This document shows, in pieces, positions 24,184-34,900 of a DNA stretch of 64,000 bases. The stretch covers positions 3,884,001-3,948,000 of the forward strand of contig JAMJFZ010003746.1 in assembly GCA_026225945.1 (NCBI GenBank), written 5' to 3'. The position numbers and the translations under genes are program-made. A model generated the notes under the pieces. That model was given only the letters and a program-made list of their open reading frames with translations, did no database searches and was not told where the DNA came from. Source of the DNA: Cricetomys ansorgei. Taxonomy: Eukaryota; Chordata; Mammalia; Rodentia; Nesomyidae. Position 1 is the first letter of the stretch. Each line of letters begins with the position of its first letter.

Positions 24184-24800
24184 TGTGGTAGTTTGAATGA
24201 GAAATGTCCACCAGTGGCTTGTATATTGGAACACTTGGTACTCAGTTGGTGGCAGTGTTCAGGGAAGTAATGGAACCGTTAGGAGGTGGAGCCTTGCTGG
24301 GGGAAGTGCGGCACTGGAATGAGCTTTGAGGATTTTAGCAGTATACCTACAGTGTAGCTCTGTGAAGAAGACAAGGAGGCACTTTCATTGGTGCAAACCC
24401 TGCCAGACCTCAGCAGAGGGAACCACCTGTCATGGCAAGTACCTTCCGGGACAGAGGACCCCCAAGCGTCTCATCTCAGGGGCATCTCATCTCATCTCAG
24501 GGTCATCTCATCTCAGGGGCTTTTATTGATACCTAAGTTCCTCGGGTGTTCTACTGATGCCACATGCAGATCATGCGGAATCAAACAACCTTTACATAAA
24601 GCCAACACCTGCAGACAATACAAAATCCCAAGGCCTAGGCAGCCCTTCCCCCAACAGTGCACAAAACGACCATTTTAAATATAACTGTAAATAAACTTCT
24701 GCAGCAACCCTACTTCCTTCTTGCTCTCTCTGCTTCCTGTGTGTGGTTGAGATGTGATCTCTCAGCTTCCTGGTTCTGCATTTCCTGACCTTAGGCACCA
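24184..24800 (+). mobile_element. MaLR-like LTR split by a later LTR insertion
   Basis: Left part at 24184-24345 (GGTAGTTTGAATGAGAAATG, GTTAGGAGGTGGAGCCTTGC). The right part resumes after 24706 (TCTCTCTGCTTCCTGTGTGT, GAGATGTGATCTCTCAGCTT). The interruption is a family A LTR. Confidence 0.6.
24351..24706 (-). mobile_element. ERVK-type solo LTR (family A, copy 3), with internal expansion
   Basis: It carries the family block CCCTGCCAGACCTCAGCAGA and ACACCTGCAGACAATACAAA. ACCTAC before it and ACCCTAC after it may be the target duplication. At 24470-24519 the element carries a tandem expansion of a CTCATCTCAGGGG-like unit that the other copies lack. Confidence 0.6.
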
Positions 24801-26636
24801 TAAAACAAAATAGACTCTTCTCTTGGTTACTTTTAGCTCCAGTGGTTAACAGCCCTAGAAAAGATCCCTCCATGGTCAATTCCAATTTGTTCTCTTTCTA
24901 GCTTTTTATCAGCCTTTGGTCCCTAGACTGGAAAAGATAGTCTGGAAATCTGAGTGGAGGATCCTGGGCAAGAAGGTCATAACCTAAGAGAGAGCAAAGG
25001 AGAAGAGAGACCTAGCACACAATTTCTGACAAAGTGACTCTTATTCTCTATGACTGGAAGCTCTGTGAATACACTAAGACATAGCAGGCTGTACTAACGC
25101 TTTATTGTGGCCAAAGGATGACATCACTTCTTAGAGCTATTTTAATCCTAAGAGAGTCAGACACTTTGTCCAGGTTCTAAGTACACATTTTAAATTTTTT
25201 CACTCTACCAGATTTAGGGGGGGTACTATAGATGTAATTATTCTCAAGTGGGTTCAATAACAACAAAAGACAATTCTCTGAGATGTAAAGCTTGAACCCC
25301 TTGGGCATAGGGATCAGCCTCTGTGATGGACTGAACTCCAATCTCATGGTCTTCAGGTCCTTTATTGAGGAAAACGCTGCCCACAGATTAAAAAGTTCCC
25401 ATTTTTATTAATGAACAGAACCCTGCAGTCCAAATCCCCCAATGCCTGGCCACTGACCTCGATGCCATCAGGTGAAGATCAAGGCTGAGAAACAGGTGTT
25501 CCTATCTCTCCTGTCGGATGCTTCAGGAGGAGCCACAGAAATCCCTTTCAGTAGCACTAAAACAATCAGATGTTTTCAATGTTGAGGTAGAAGAGAGAAA
25601 GGCAACTCGAACATCAGTTTCTTCTTCTAAGAGCATTGTGCAGACAGTTGCTGGTTCCTCAAACTAGCATTCTATTTGCATTTCAGAAAACTGCAGCCCA
25701 TCCACACCCAGAAAGCTGGTTCTAACAGTTAGGAAGGTGAACTTCTTCCAGCAGCTCCTGCTATCAGATATAGCAGATATTTTAAAGTTCAGTTGACTGT
25801 ACAGAAGTGCATGTAGCTTTACAGTATTTGAGACTACGTTCAAATGTTCCACTGCAGGGTACCATGGGATGCGATCTCAGCGCCCACTGTCTTCGTGAGG
25901 TCTTTTAAAATCGTGGCGGCAAAATGGCTTCCACTGTTTCAGCCTCTATTTTTTCACAAAGCCAAATTACGTCTCGACTTATTCTAAATAATCTTAGTCG
26001 CATTAGCAGCAGTAGCAACGGTGAGGGAGGAGGCCTCCACCCACCCATGGGGGTGGTCCACTGTCATCAGTAAGTGTTCTTGTTTCTCCGTTAGGCGTGT
26101 CCGTGAATCCACCTGGCTAGGCTGAAAGGCTTTAGTTCGGGAGGCCTCCCACACGGGGTCTGTTTTCTCATTTTTGTTTGTCTTCAGCAAGTTCCGCGTC
26201 CCTCAGACACCTATTGAGCTGTGGTGTAGAGCCCCACGCGATTATAACTTTTATATTGTATCACATATATCTGGAAGGCACCGAAATAGTACTCTTAGAA
26301 CAGGTTGGAGCCCAGTCTCTGAGATTTTGCGGCCTCTCTTGACAAGAGGATGGGTAATTTAGAGGAGAGGTCTCAGTGTCTCTGGGGTTCCGGCTGGCTG
26401 AGTTTGCAGGACAAGGGCCAACATACCGGCCATCCTCTCTGCTCCCTTATCCTCATCGTGCAGGGCCCAAGCTCTGCTGAGCACACAGGCCAGCTTTACC
26501 AACCTTGTCGCTTTCATTTCTATATAACATTTAGTAAAGCTCAGGCAAAATAATCCAAACAGTAGTTTCTAAATTTTGGTTTTGCTTAGACTCAGTTTCC
26601 CTAAGCCTAACAAAGTTAGCAAAGGTACAACAAGTA
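24801..26636. other. Intergenic DNA, nothing identified
   Basis: No SINE or exon is recognised. 25860-26330 is richer in CpG than its surroundings and contains GGCGGCAAAATGGC-type sequence. It could be an old LTR or a processed copy of a promoter-proximal exon, but I cannot assign it. Confidence 0.35.
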
Positions 26637-26775
26637 TTTTTTAGTTTTTGAGACAAGGTTTCTCTGTGTAGCTCTGGCTGTCCTGGAACTTACTCTGCAG
26701 ACCAGGCTGGCCTCAAACTCAGAGATTCACCTGCCTCTGCCTCCAAAGCGATGGGATTAAAGGTCTGTGCCACCT
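26637..26775 (-). repeat. B1 SINE
   Basis: Reverse B1: TTGAGACAAGGTTTCTCTGT, CAGACCAGGCTGGCCTCAAA, and GGGATTAAAGGTCTGTGCCA. Confidence 0.93.
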
Positions 26776-26949
26776 GACGAAACAGCCTGTCTCCATTTTA
26801 GGCTTAAAAGTCATTTTATAATAAACACAAACACAAACATGAGCAAACCTCTGTTTTTCTAGGGTTGGACTGTGCGCCTGTAACCCTAACTACAAGTGGT
26901 CTGCACTGCATGTGCCAGGAATGGAAATTGAACCTTTGCTTCAAAAAGT

Positions 26950-27125
26950 TGTTTATAGCCAGGTGGGGGTGGTGCACGCCTTTAATCCCGGCACTCGGAG
27001 CAGAGGCAGGTGGATCTCTGTGAGTTTGGGGCTAGCTTGGTCTACAGAGTGAGTTCCAGGACAGCCAGAGTTACAACAGAGAAACCCTGTCTCAAAAAAC
27101 CCAAAAAACTAAACCAAAAAAACCC
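26950..27125 (+). repeat. B1 SINE
   Basis: Forward B1: GTGCACGCCTTTAATCCCGG, GTCTACAGAGTGAGTTCCAG, and an A/C-rich tail. Confidence 0.93.
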
Positions 27126-27234
27126 CACAAAACAAAACCAAAACCAACCCTTGTTTTCTGCTACTGTAACCCTGACTATTTCCCCCCATTTTGAAACCTC
27201 CTACCTCAGAGCTATAAAAACATTGTCTTCCTTT

Positions 27235-28400
27235 TATTAGGGCCCAGACCTTAGTAGGCCTCGAGACCTTAGCACAACTGACTCCATGATGGAAGTGCCA
27301 TTCAGGCTGTGAGACTCAACACATAGAGATTACCACCTGCCAAACTAAAACAAAGGCCTAGTTCATCAAAGTCCATACAGTTCTGGGAAAGTCTCAAAAT
27401 GTACTACCCTTGCTTTTGAGCTTCTGTAGTTCCACTTCTGGCTAACTGTTCTTGTTAGCTGAAGTATGTCAGTCCAGGATATAATTTTTGTGCTTAAAAG
27501 CTCAACCTGAGAAAGGCTCGGGGCTACACTGGGATCCCAAACATCCAAAGTAGTCGAAAGATTTTCTATTAGCTTAAACCCATGTCGGAATAGTCTTCTC
27601 TGGTGAATACCCCACAACATTCCCTACACCCAATGCTGACCTCTTGAATCCTGCTTTTAGGGAGAGGCAGCTGTGTACAGAAATTTTAAAACTTGCTTTA
27701 GTTAATTGCCTGCTTGAATTAACTGGCCATGATGATTTGGGTCGGTGGTCTTTCTCCTCCCATCTTTGGGATTAACAACCACTGCCTGGCCTTGTCTTCT
27801 TTTTAAGACAAGGCATTCCCTCCATGATTGTCCCTTCTCCCTACATTTGCAGCACTTCCCTTCTCTCTGGGATCTTCTTTCAGTCCCTCCAAGCCCTTAG
27901 CTCCTCTAACTTTTCACTATGTCAAGCCAGCTGTTAGTTACAAAGTGTAATTTCAGCGTCCCTCACCCCAGGGGCTTTTCTGTGTCTAACCCGAGTGCTC
28001 TCCCATCTGATTTTTCTCCTTCTGAGGAGCCCCACAGCCCCTTCTCTTCCCTGTTGAATGTTAAAGGCGTTCTTCATGTTCCGGGAACCAGGTACTAATG
28101 CTCCAATCCTTCTCATGACCAAACTTCCAAGGTCCTGCAGGGGCCTCAGCAGACTTGCTGTCATTTATCCCGTGTAGGTTGTTGGTTGTGGGTTTTTTCC
28201 CTTTGATTTCTTGTCGTTACTCACCATCCAGGTCAATGTTTCTTTCTAAGCAGCCAGCTGTGATGGCCAGTGGCCCTCTTTATCTTCACCAGCGAAGAGA
28301 ATATTCAGTATTGACATCAACTTGGACTGGGTATGGAACAGGTCTAAGGAATTGAGGCTTCATTTCCCTTCTGAAATTTCAGACTTCTGAACTGGAAAGG
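27235..28400 (-). mobile_element. Decayed class I-like ERV remnant (gag zinc-knuckle region)
   Basis: On the minus strand, 27854 down to 27813 encodes a C-x2-C-x4-Q-x4-C box, the spacing of the retroviral nucleocapsid zinc knuckle with Gln replacing the usual His. It is surrounded by Arg/Lys/Glu-rich codons, as is typical of that gag region in gammaretrovirus-like elements. Stops and frame changes on both sides show it is dead. At about 27236 the minus strand has an AATAAA, which may belong to an associated LTR. Boundaries are approximate, and chance occurrence of the box cannot be excluded. Confidence 0.35.
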
Positions 28401-28414
28401 GGAAATATATATAT

Positions 28415-28627
28415 ATATATTTAATTTTATGTGTATGGGTGTTTTGCCTGTATGTATGTCTATGGGCCACTTGTGTGTTTGGTGCACAAGAAGGCCAGGG
28501 AAGGTATTGAATTCCCTGGAACTCGAATTATAGATGGTTATGAGCCACTATATAGGTGCTGGGAATTGAACCTGGGCTCACCTAACAGTCAGTGCTTTTA
28601 ATCGCCGAACCATCTCTCCAACCCTGA
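28415..28627 (-). repeat. B2 SINE
   Basis: Reverse B2: (AT)n, GTGTATGGGTGTTTTGCCTG, GTGCTGGGAATTGAACCTGG, and the reversed head ACCATCTCTCCAACCC. Confidence 0.93.
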
Positions 28628-29049
28628 GTATCTTATTCTTATTGGTCTCAGATATTTTATTCTTCTCCTTCCCACAAAAGGAAGCCTGGTTTTCCATCCC
28701 TAGCTTGTGCTGTGCTGTCTTGACCAGGGGCTCCATCCCTCCCCTTCCTACCATGAAAACCATCAGAAGCCATTACAGAGCATCATGGCTACTGATGGGT
28801 CGGTACAAACTCCTGCCCGGGTTGCTCCCAGAGTCATGTCGACCACCTTAAGCCATATGACAGTATCCTCCAGACTAGGCCCCTTAGTTCTGCGTGGAGT
28901 TTTCTTGCACACTGCCCAAATCACTCCCTGTGTCTCTGGTCCTTCTTGGGAGACTGGAACCTCAGATTGAGAGTCTGCATTTGCTTTGAGCTTGAATATA
29001 CATCTCAAATCACACAAAACCTCAGGGAGTCCCAGCCACCAAAGCAGTG

Positions 29050-29210
29050 TTCTTCTCCTCTTTGCTTCCTCCTCCTCCATCTCCTCCCCCCTCTTTTCTT
29101 CTTTTCCTACTCCCCCTCCCTCTCTTCTCCTCTCCCCTTCATTCTCTTCCTCCTTTTCCTCCTCCTCCTTTTCCTCCTCTCTTCTTCCTTCTCCTTCTCT
29201 TGGTTTGGAA
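29050..29210. repeat. Polypyrimidine tract (C/T on + strand)
   Basis: About 160 bases are almost entirely C and T with TCCTCC and TTCC motifs. It is a low-complexity region, and the open frames across it are artefacts of composition. Confidence 0.95.
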
Positions 29211-29966
29211 GTCATCTCCCCAGAACCTCAACATCCACCCTAATGAACTACCAGAAGAATGTCAGAGGGAGAAATCTTCACTTCCCCCTTTCTTACACCT
29301 CCCTGGACTTACTCAAGGCCCCCCCCCTCTTCTACCACCACCACCCACACTGGTGGTTTATTCTCCTTTATCTTTTGTTCCCTATTTTCAGAGCAACCTC
29401 ATGGCTGACACTTCAGTCACTTCTCAGCCTTCAAAACTCCCCAACCACCAAGGCAGCACTCTATAGTGCAGTTCTCCTATGTGGTTGTAATTCGTGCTAT
29501 GGTGCTTGCTTGGTGCCTTTGTGTTGCTGGTTTACTTATGTTTGGGGGTTTCCATTAGTTCTAAAGCTAGAGAGTGTCTCCACATCCAGGGCCACAGGAC
29601 AAGGCAGCAGGTTGTTCCTCCTAGGATGGGAATCAGCTCGCAAGACCCTTGGTAGATAATGGAGAGAGAGCCCTATGTGGGGTCTGGGGGTGGGTTTCAA
29701 GAAAATGACTAATCTGAAGTGTTTCAGCAAGGCACAAAGTTTTACTTCTGCACAAAATGTACAGCCATACCAAATGGAGCACATATGCACATTCAGTGGG
29801 AGTCCTCACGCTGAGGGGTCCTGTGCCTCTCTCTGAGTGGTCAGACCTTGGCCTCACATTCTTACATGACTGGCTAGTTTAAAGGACTCAGTTGATAAGC
29901 AGGATGCAATTTTGGGCAGAGAGTGCAACCTTGGGCACATATTCTCATTGCAAGACCAAGTTGACT

Positions 29967-29995
29967 TACTTCTTTCTTCCTTTCTTTCTTTCTTC

Positions 29996-30061
<66 letters not shown>
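29967..30061. repeat. (TTTC)n microsatellite
   Basis: An almost pure tetranucleotide array of over 20 units. It lies next to a family A LTR. Confidence 0.97.
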
Positions 30062-30071
30062 AACGGAGCTT

Positions 30072-30380
30072 TGTAGCAGTATGCTGCTGTCATGGCTTAC
30101 CAAAGAAGACAAGGAGGCACTTTCATTGATGCAAACCCTGCCAGACCTCAGCGGAAGGAACCACTATCATGGCGAGCACCATCCTGGACAGTGGAACCCT
30201 GAGCGTCTCATCTCAGGGGTTTTAACTGATCCCTAAGCTCCTCAGGTGTTCTACTGATAGCATATGCAGATCATGAGGAATTTACATGAAGCCAACATCT
30301 GCAGACAATACAAAATGCCAAGGCCTAGGCAGCCCTTTTTGAACCATTTTGAACATAACTAAAAATAAACTTCTACAACA
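30072..30380 (-). mobile_element. ERVK-type solo LTR (family A, copy 4)
   Basis: It starts TGTAGCAGTATGCTGCTG and ends CTACAACA. A perfect 6-bp target duplication GAGCTT flanks it (30066-30071 and 30381-30386), which defines the element's ends for the whole family. Confidence 0.8.
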
Positions 30381-30786
30381 GAGCTTTGTGTTATTTAACC
30401 CTTTGATAGAACGACAGAACATTTTGTTTACTTTTCCCACAATTAGAACATAGCTTATTAAACAAAAACCTCGGTGTCTGTAGAGAACACTTCCCTACGA
30501 GTTTGGTCAGAGAGGCCCCAGAGCCTCCCAGAACATTGTCTGTTGCCAGTGAACTTGGCTGCACCCCATAACTAGATGATAAGACATCTAGCTTGCTGAA
30601 GACACAATATACTTTGTTTGCAGGACAGACAGCTCAGTCTGGAATTGGCCTGAAAACTTCCTGCTGGCTAGCTTTCATGGTACCAGAAGCGCTAGGCAGG
30701 CTGCTGGCTAGAAAAGGCACCAATGTGCTTCCCAGCACTGGACCCTGCACACTATGATACTGACCCGCCAAGCAAGATGTGACCAG

Positions 30787-30935
30787 TAAGCCAGGCATGA
30801 TGGCACACGCGGTTAATCACAGAGGCAGGAGGATTTCTGTGAGTTTGAGGTTATTCTGGTCTATATAGTGAGCTCCAGGACAACCAGGACTACATAGAGA
30901 GACCCTATCTCAAAATTAAAAAAAAAAAAAAATTA
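30787..30935 (+). repeat. B1 SINE (diverged)
   Basis: AGCCAGGCATGATGGCACAC, GAGCTCCAGGACAACCAGGA, and a CTATCTCAAAATTAAAAA tail. Confidence 0.88.
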
Positions 30936-31284
30936 GCCACTGGTACGGTAGTGACGTGACTCTTAATAGTTATGGAAGTAACCATAGGATTCTGGTTGAA
31001 TTTGACGCCTTCCACAGGAAGGAATTTCTGCCTGGTTCTATAAACATGACCAAAAGCCCACAGTTAGGGAGACCGTCGAGTCTAAGGGAGAACCATTTGT
31101 TTGTTTATTTATTCATTGTTTTCTACATGCTGGTGCTCTGGAACCGCCTTCTAAATATTCATGTTTATACCCAGAGGTCAGTGCTGCTCTCGACCTCGGC
31201 CAGAGGAACTTCTCTTTGCAGCGGGCAGCAGTTGATCTAGAGACTCGTAAATGGTAAAAGCTCTGAGAAGAAGTGGCTACTGAG

Positions 31285-31835
31285 TGGTCATTGTTAAATG
31301 AGACATCTGTTATCAACTCCCCCCCCCCCCTCAGGGCTCAGGGAACACCTTGGAGAGGTGGTGGAAAGAATAAAAGAGCCAGTGGATGGGGAGGAGCGCC
31401 GTGGAACGCTGCCTTCTGGGCATGACATGGCTGTAGCACCCACGAACTCACAGCTGCTACGGTTGCAGCAAGTGACCTGCACAAAATCAAGCCAGTCAAC
31501 ATTCCCGCATTGGCGGGGGAGGAGCTCACAAAGCCCCACCCCTAGCTGAGAAGCTATTGGCTGCTGGGAAAAGGGTGAAGTCCATTGTCTTTGGGCGTGT
31601 GTGTGGCCTCTGGTAGGTTGCCCACGCTCCAGTGGATGGCCCCACACCCATGGCCTTGTGGACAGCACTAATTGGACTCAGCGAGTCATTGTTAAAAACA
31701 GAGGACATGAAGGTGCGAGGGAGACGTGGGAGGGAAACACGTGAGGGGGCAGGGGAAAGGATAGAGTAGGGTGGGTGTGAACAAGTTACATTGTATACAT
31801 CCATCGAATTGTCAAAGAATATTTTTAAAAGATAA
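31285..31835 (+). mobile_element. L1 3'-end fragment (Lx-like)
   Basis: The segment starts with TTATCAACTCCCCCCC then CTCAGGGCTCAGGGAACACC, a block I recognise from the 3' end of rodent L1 elements. It ends in an A-rich stretch after GTATACATCCATCGAATTGT. It is 5'-truncated, with no complete ORF2. Confidence 0.65.
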
Positions 31836-32980
31836 AGTAATTTAAAATAATGTAAATTTTATTGGCGTAGCCACTACAGAAGAGTCTCTGTCGATGTGCA
31901 CCGTGCGAGCATTACTTGTAAACCACGCCTCAAGCGTCACATGACACTGGAGCAGCTCATGCACAGACAACATGAGAGGCAGCCTCCAGAATGAGCCGGT
32001 GGGCACAGGACTAGCAGCTGATGGCGCTGTCAAGGTGGGGATGGAGGATTGAGAAGGACCAAAGGAGTAGATGAGGACAGGGGAGAAAGAACACTTCTAG
32101 TGAGCACTTGTGTTCCACTAACAGTGATGGACTCATCCTCAGACTGACCTTATAAACTGGGCACACCTATTACTGTTTTACAAATAAGAAAACTGACATC
32201 TGATTTTTGCTTAAAAGACTTACTTCTAAACCAATGGTTGGCAGTTAGGGTGTTCTGCTCCTGGGGCCACAGCTGAATCCCTTAACCTTTTCCAGAAGCC
32301 CATTTCTGTACTGAGAACCTCTCCCTGCCTACCAACGGCTACTCTGGCAACTGCTCTATTGGGGAGTACCCCCATAGGCTGTGTCTTTCTGGGCTTTGTC
32401 AATCCTGCACTGGGCTGGCTAGGCCAAAGGGAATCTAAAGGTAAGCATCTTGTGGTTTACAAGGTAGGATTTTTGGAGTCAGGAACTATGATTAGCTCAG
32501 GGCCCTGATGCCATTCCTGTCTGGATCCATCGCTTTTCTTCATTCTGCACCTGGATCCCAAAATCCCAAAAGTCTGAATTTGGGAGAAAGCAGCTTCAAC
32601 ACCTTGTTCTTTCAATGCCTCTGACTCTTGCACTCTCTTTATCTCCTGCTTTAAACCGGAAAGCACAGAAATCACCACCCAAGACCCTTATTTTCCTTCC
32701 AAACCCACAAATCTATCCTCACAATTTTTTCTGACCTCTCTTGTTCACAGTGGTGGAAAGGCCAGTCTCTCCAGTGGACTCCAGAACACATACCCAGGCC
32801 TTCTCGGGACTCTGTCCATTATACCCCTCAGCCCTCTGTCCTTGTGTCCCCAGCTTCCACTCCTCTGTACCCCCTATCAGCACGGAAGCGAGGGCTCCTG
32901 TGCTGCAGCTGCTACCCCGCCATCCAGCACGCTGCTCTGCTCCACGGTGGGACTCCTTGTAAGAGTTGACTTTCTACACA
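31836..32980. other. Intergenic DNA with a possible processed transcript end on the minus strand
   Basis: No SINE or exon is recognised. At 31855-32040 the minus strand shows a CpG-rich stretch ending in AATAAA (reverse of TTTTATTGG near 31857), next to the A-rich L1 end. It could be the 3' end of a processed pseudogene, but I cannot identify a parent gene. Confidence 0.3.
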
Positions 32981-32988
32981 AACTGTCT

Positions 32989-33281
32989 TGTTATGGAAGT
33001 TTATTTTTAGTTACGTAGAAAATAATTGTTCCGTGAGGGACTTTCTAGGTCTTGGCATTTTGCATTGTCTGCAGGTGTTGGGTTTCTGTGGGGGCTGTTT
33101 GATTGCTTATGATCTGGACCTGAGGAGTTCTGAATGAATAAAACACCTGAGCTCAGACGATCAGGGTTCCACTGTCCAAGTTGGCACTTGCCATGGTGGT
33201 GGTTCCCTCTGCTGAGCTCTGGCAGAGCTTGCACCACTGAATATGCCTCCCTGTCTTCGATGGTGAGCCCACGACACAACA
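32989..33281 (+). mobile_element. ERVK-type solo LTR (family A, copy 5)
   Basis: It starts TGTTATGGAAGTTTATTTTT and ends GACACAACA. It is flanked by CTGTCT (32983-32988) and CTATCT (33282-33287), a 6-bp target duplication with one change. AATAAA lies within the block GAGTTCTGAATGAATAAAAC. Confidence 0.75.
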
Positions 33282-33472
33282 CTATCTCCACTTCCCTTTT
33301 AACCCTTCCCACTCAGCAATATTGGAGCTCCCGCCTCTGTTACAGAGTGACGTGTTTGCTTTGCTCAGGCCACGAGATGACCAATTCCCTGTCCAGGGCT
33401 GTCAGTCTTTGTTGTTCTTTATTCAATTCATTTGTTTGTTTTTTATTTTTATCATCATCATCATTATTATTA

Positions 33473-33622
33473 TTAGGTTTTTCGAGACAGGGTTTCTCTG
33501 TGTGTCCCTGGCTGTCCTGGAACTCACTCTGTAGACCAGGCTGTTCTAGAACTCACATAAATCCGCCTCCTCTGCTTCCCGAGTGCTGGAATTAAAGGGG
33601 TGCACCACCACCTCCCCGCTAT
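33473..33622 (-). repeat. B1 SINE
   Basis: Preceded by an ATT repeat. Reverse B1 with TTCGAGACAGGGTTTCTCTG and CACTCTGTAGACCAGGCTGT. Confidence 0.93.
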
Positions 33623-33624
33623 TT

Positions 33625-34300
33625 CCTTGTTTTTTTACTTGCCTGGCATTTCAGAGCCCCATATTCAGTTAGAGTAACACCATTAATGGGGCTCATGGTG
33701 CATTTACTTTCCAATACATCTTATCTTTAAACTGCCATATTGTCCTCGTACTTAAAATTTCTAGATAAACAAGAGTAGAAAAACCTGGCTCAATTTGTGT
33801 TTTACTTAGTATCTAATTTCAGAGAAATGGCTATGTAAGTCTAAGTATGTTGGGAATAAAACTGCATACAACGGTTTAGCGTTAAGTCCTCCGTGAGTGA
33901 CCTAAACAGATCCGAGTGTTTGCTGAGTGTGCGCATTCCAAATGGGACTTGATAAATATGGCTTAAACTACAAGGCCCGGCCATCAAAGGCTAGAAAGAT
34001 GCACAGAAAAAATGAGAGCACATGAGCATTACGACGATGAGACAGGCTCATTTATTAACAGCGCTAAAAAGCATAAAAACTGGAGTGGAAAGAGTCTGAA
34101 GGAACAGACTTCCTTGAGTCGGGGACTAGACTAAAATGACTAAATGGAGAAATAGATCCGGACAGGGTCAGAGTGAACGGGGAGGGTACGATGGCGAGGG
34201 CAGTCAAGGCTCCACAGCAAGTTTGCCAGCTTGAGCGGGGCTGGTAAAAGGTTTTCAGTCCTCACCCAGCGGACACGCAGCAGCCAGAGCTAAGGAGGCA
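33625..34300. other. Il17ra upstream flank
   Basis: Repeat-free AT-rich DNA shades into the GC-rich promoter at about 34300. No TATA box or other diagnostic promoter element is evident. Confidence 0.4.
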
Positions 34301-34309
34301 AAGGCACAC

Positions 34310-34900
34310 CTGGGCCGCGGCGGGGGCGGGGAGGGGCGGGGCCAGGGAAGGACCGCCCCGCCCCCGCCCCGCCCCGAGCGGCCCGCCCTCGAGGGAGCCG
34401 GAAGCCGGGGCGCAGGAGGCCGTGCGAGGCGGGCCCGCGCGCGTCCCGGGCTGGCGAGGCGCGTCGGGGGCTCTCGCTGTCCGGCAGAGCCAGCCCGAGC
34501 GCTCCGCGGCAGCGTCGGAGCCATGGGGACTCCGCGCCGCCGGCCCCGGGTCGCTCCCGGGCCCGCGCTGGGATGGCTGCTCCTGCTGCTGAGCGCGCTG
34601 GCCCCGGGCCGCGCCTCCCCGCGCCTCTTGGACTTCCCGGCTCTGGTCTGTGCGCAGGAGGTGAGACTGGAGCCGGGCGGAGCGCGGCCATCGGGGTGGC
34701 GGAGAGGATGGCGGAGGGTAGGAAGGGCCGTCGCGGGTGTTGGAGAGGACGGCGGAGTGGGAAGGGCCGTCGGGAGTGCGAAGGCGTGGGCGGCCCAGGC
34801 TTCCGCGGGCGCGGGGAGGTTGAAAGTCCACCCTGCGGACTCGGAGGAGTCCCCGGGAGTGAGCGCGACGTCGAGGCGCACTGACTCCGGCAGTGGAGTC
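34310..34900 (+). promoter_or_regulatory. Il17ra: Il17ra CpG-island promoter
   Basis: GC content and CpG density rise sharply here. Clustered GC boxes (Sp1-type GGGGCGGGG at 34322-34341 and CCGCCCCG repeats at 34353-34376) lie 150-200 bases before the start codon, and there is no TATA box. This is the usual layout of a broadly expressed gene. Transcription probably starts between about 34380 and 34500. The island runs through exon 1 into intron 1. Confidence 0.75.
34523..34660 (+). CDS. Il17ra: Il17ra exon 1
   Basis: Start codon context GGAGCCATGG is a strong Kozak match. 46 codons encode the signal peptide (an Arg-rich start, then a Leu-rich core at residues 18-26) and the mature N-terminus [15 protein letters not shown]. 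The exon ends in phase 0 at a GTGAGA donor. Confidence 0.95.

Noticed and set aside
28763..29215. Glu/Arg-rich frame resembling a charged coiled coil
   Set aside because: It is the complement of the same polypyrimidine tract, so the composition is a low-complexity artefact.
28946..29659. 237-codon frame rich in Ser/Leu/Phe
   Set aside because: It is produced by a polypyrimidine tract and has no start context, splice support or homology.
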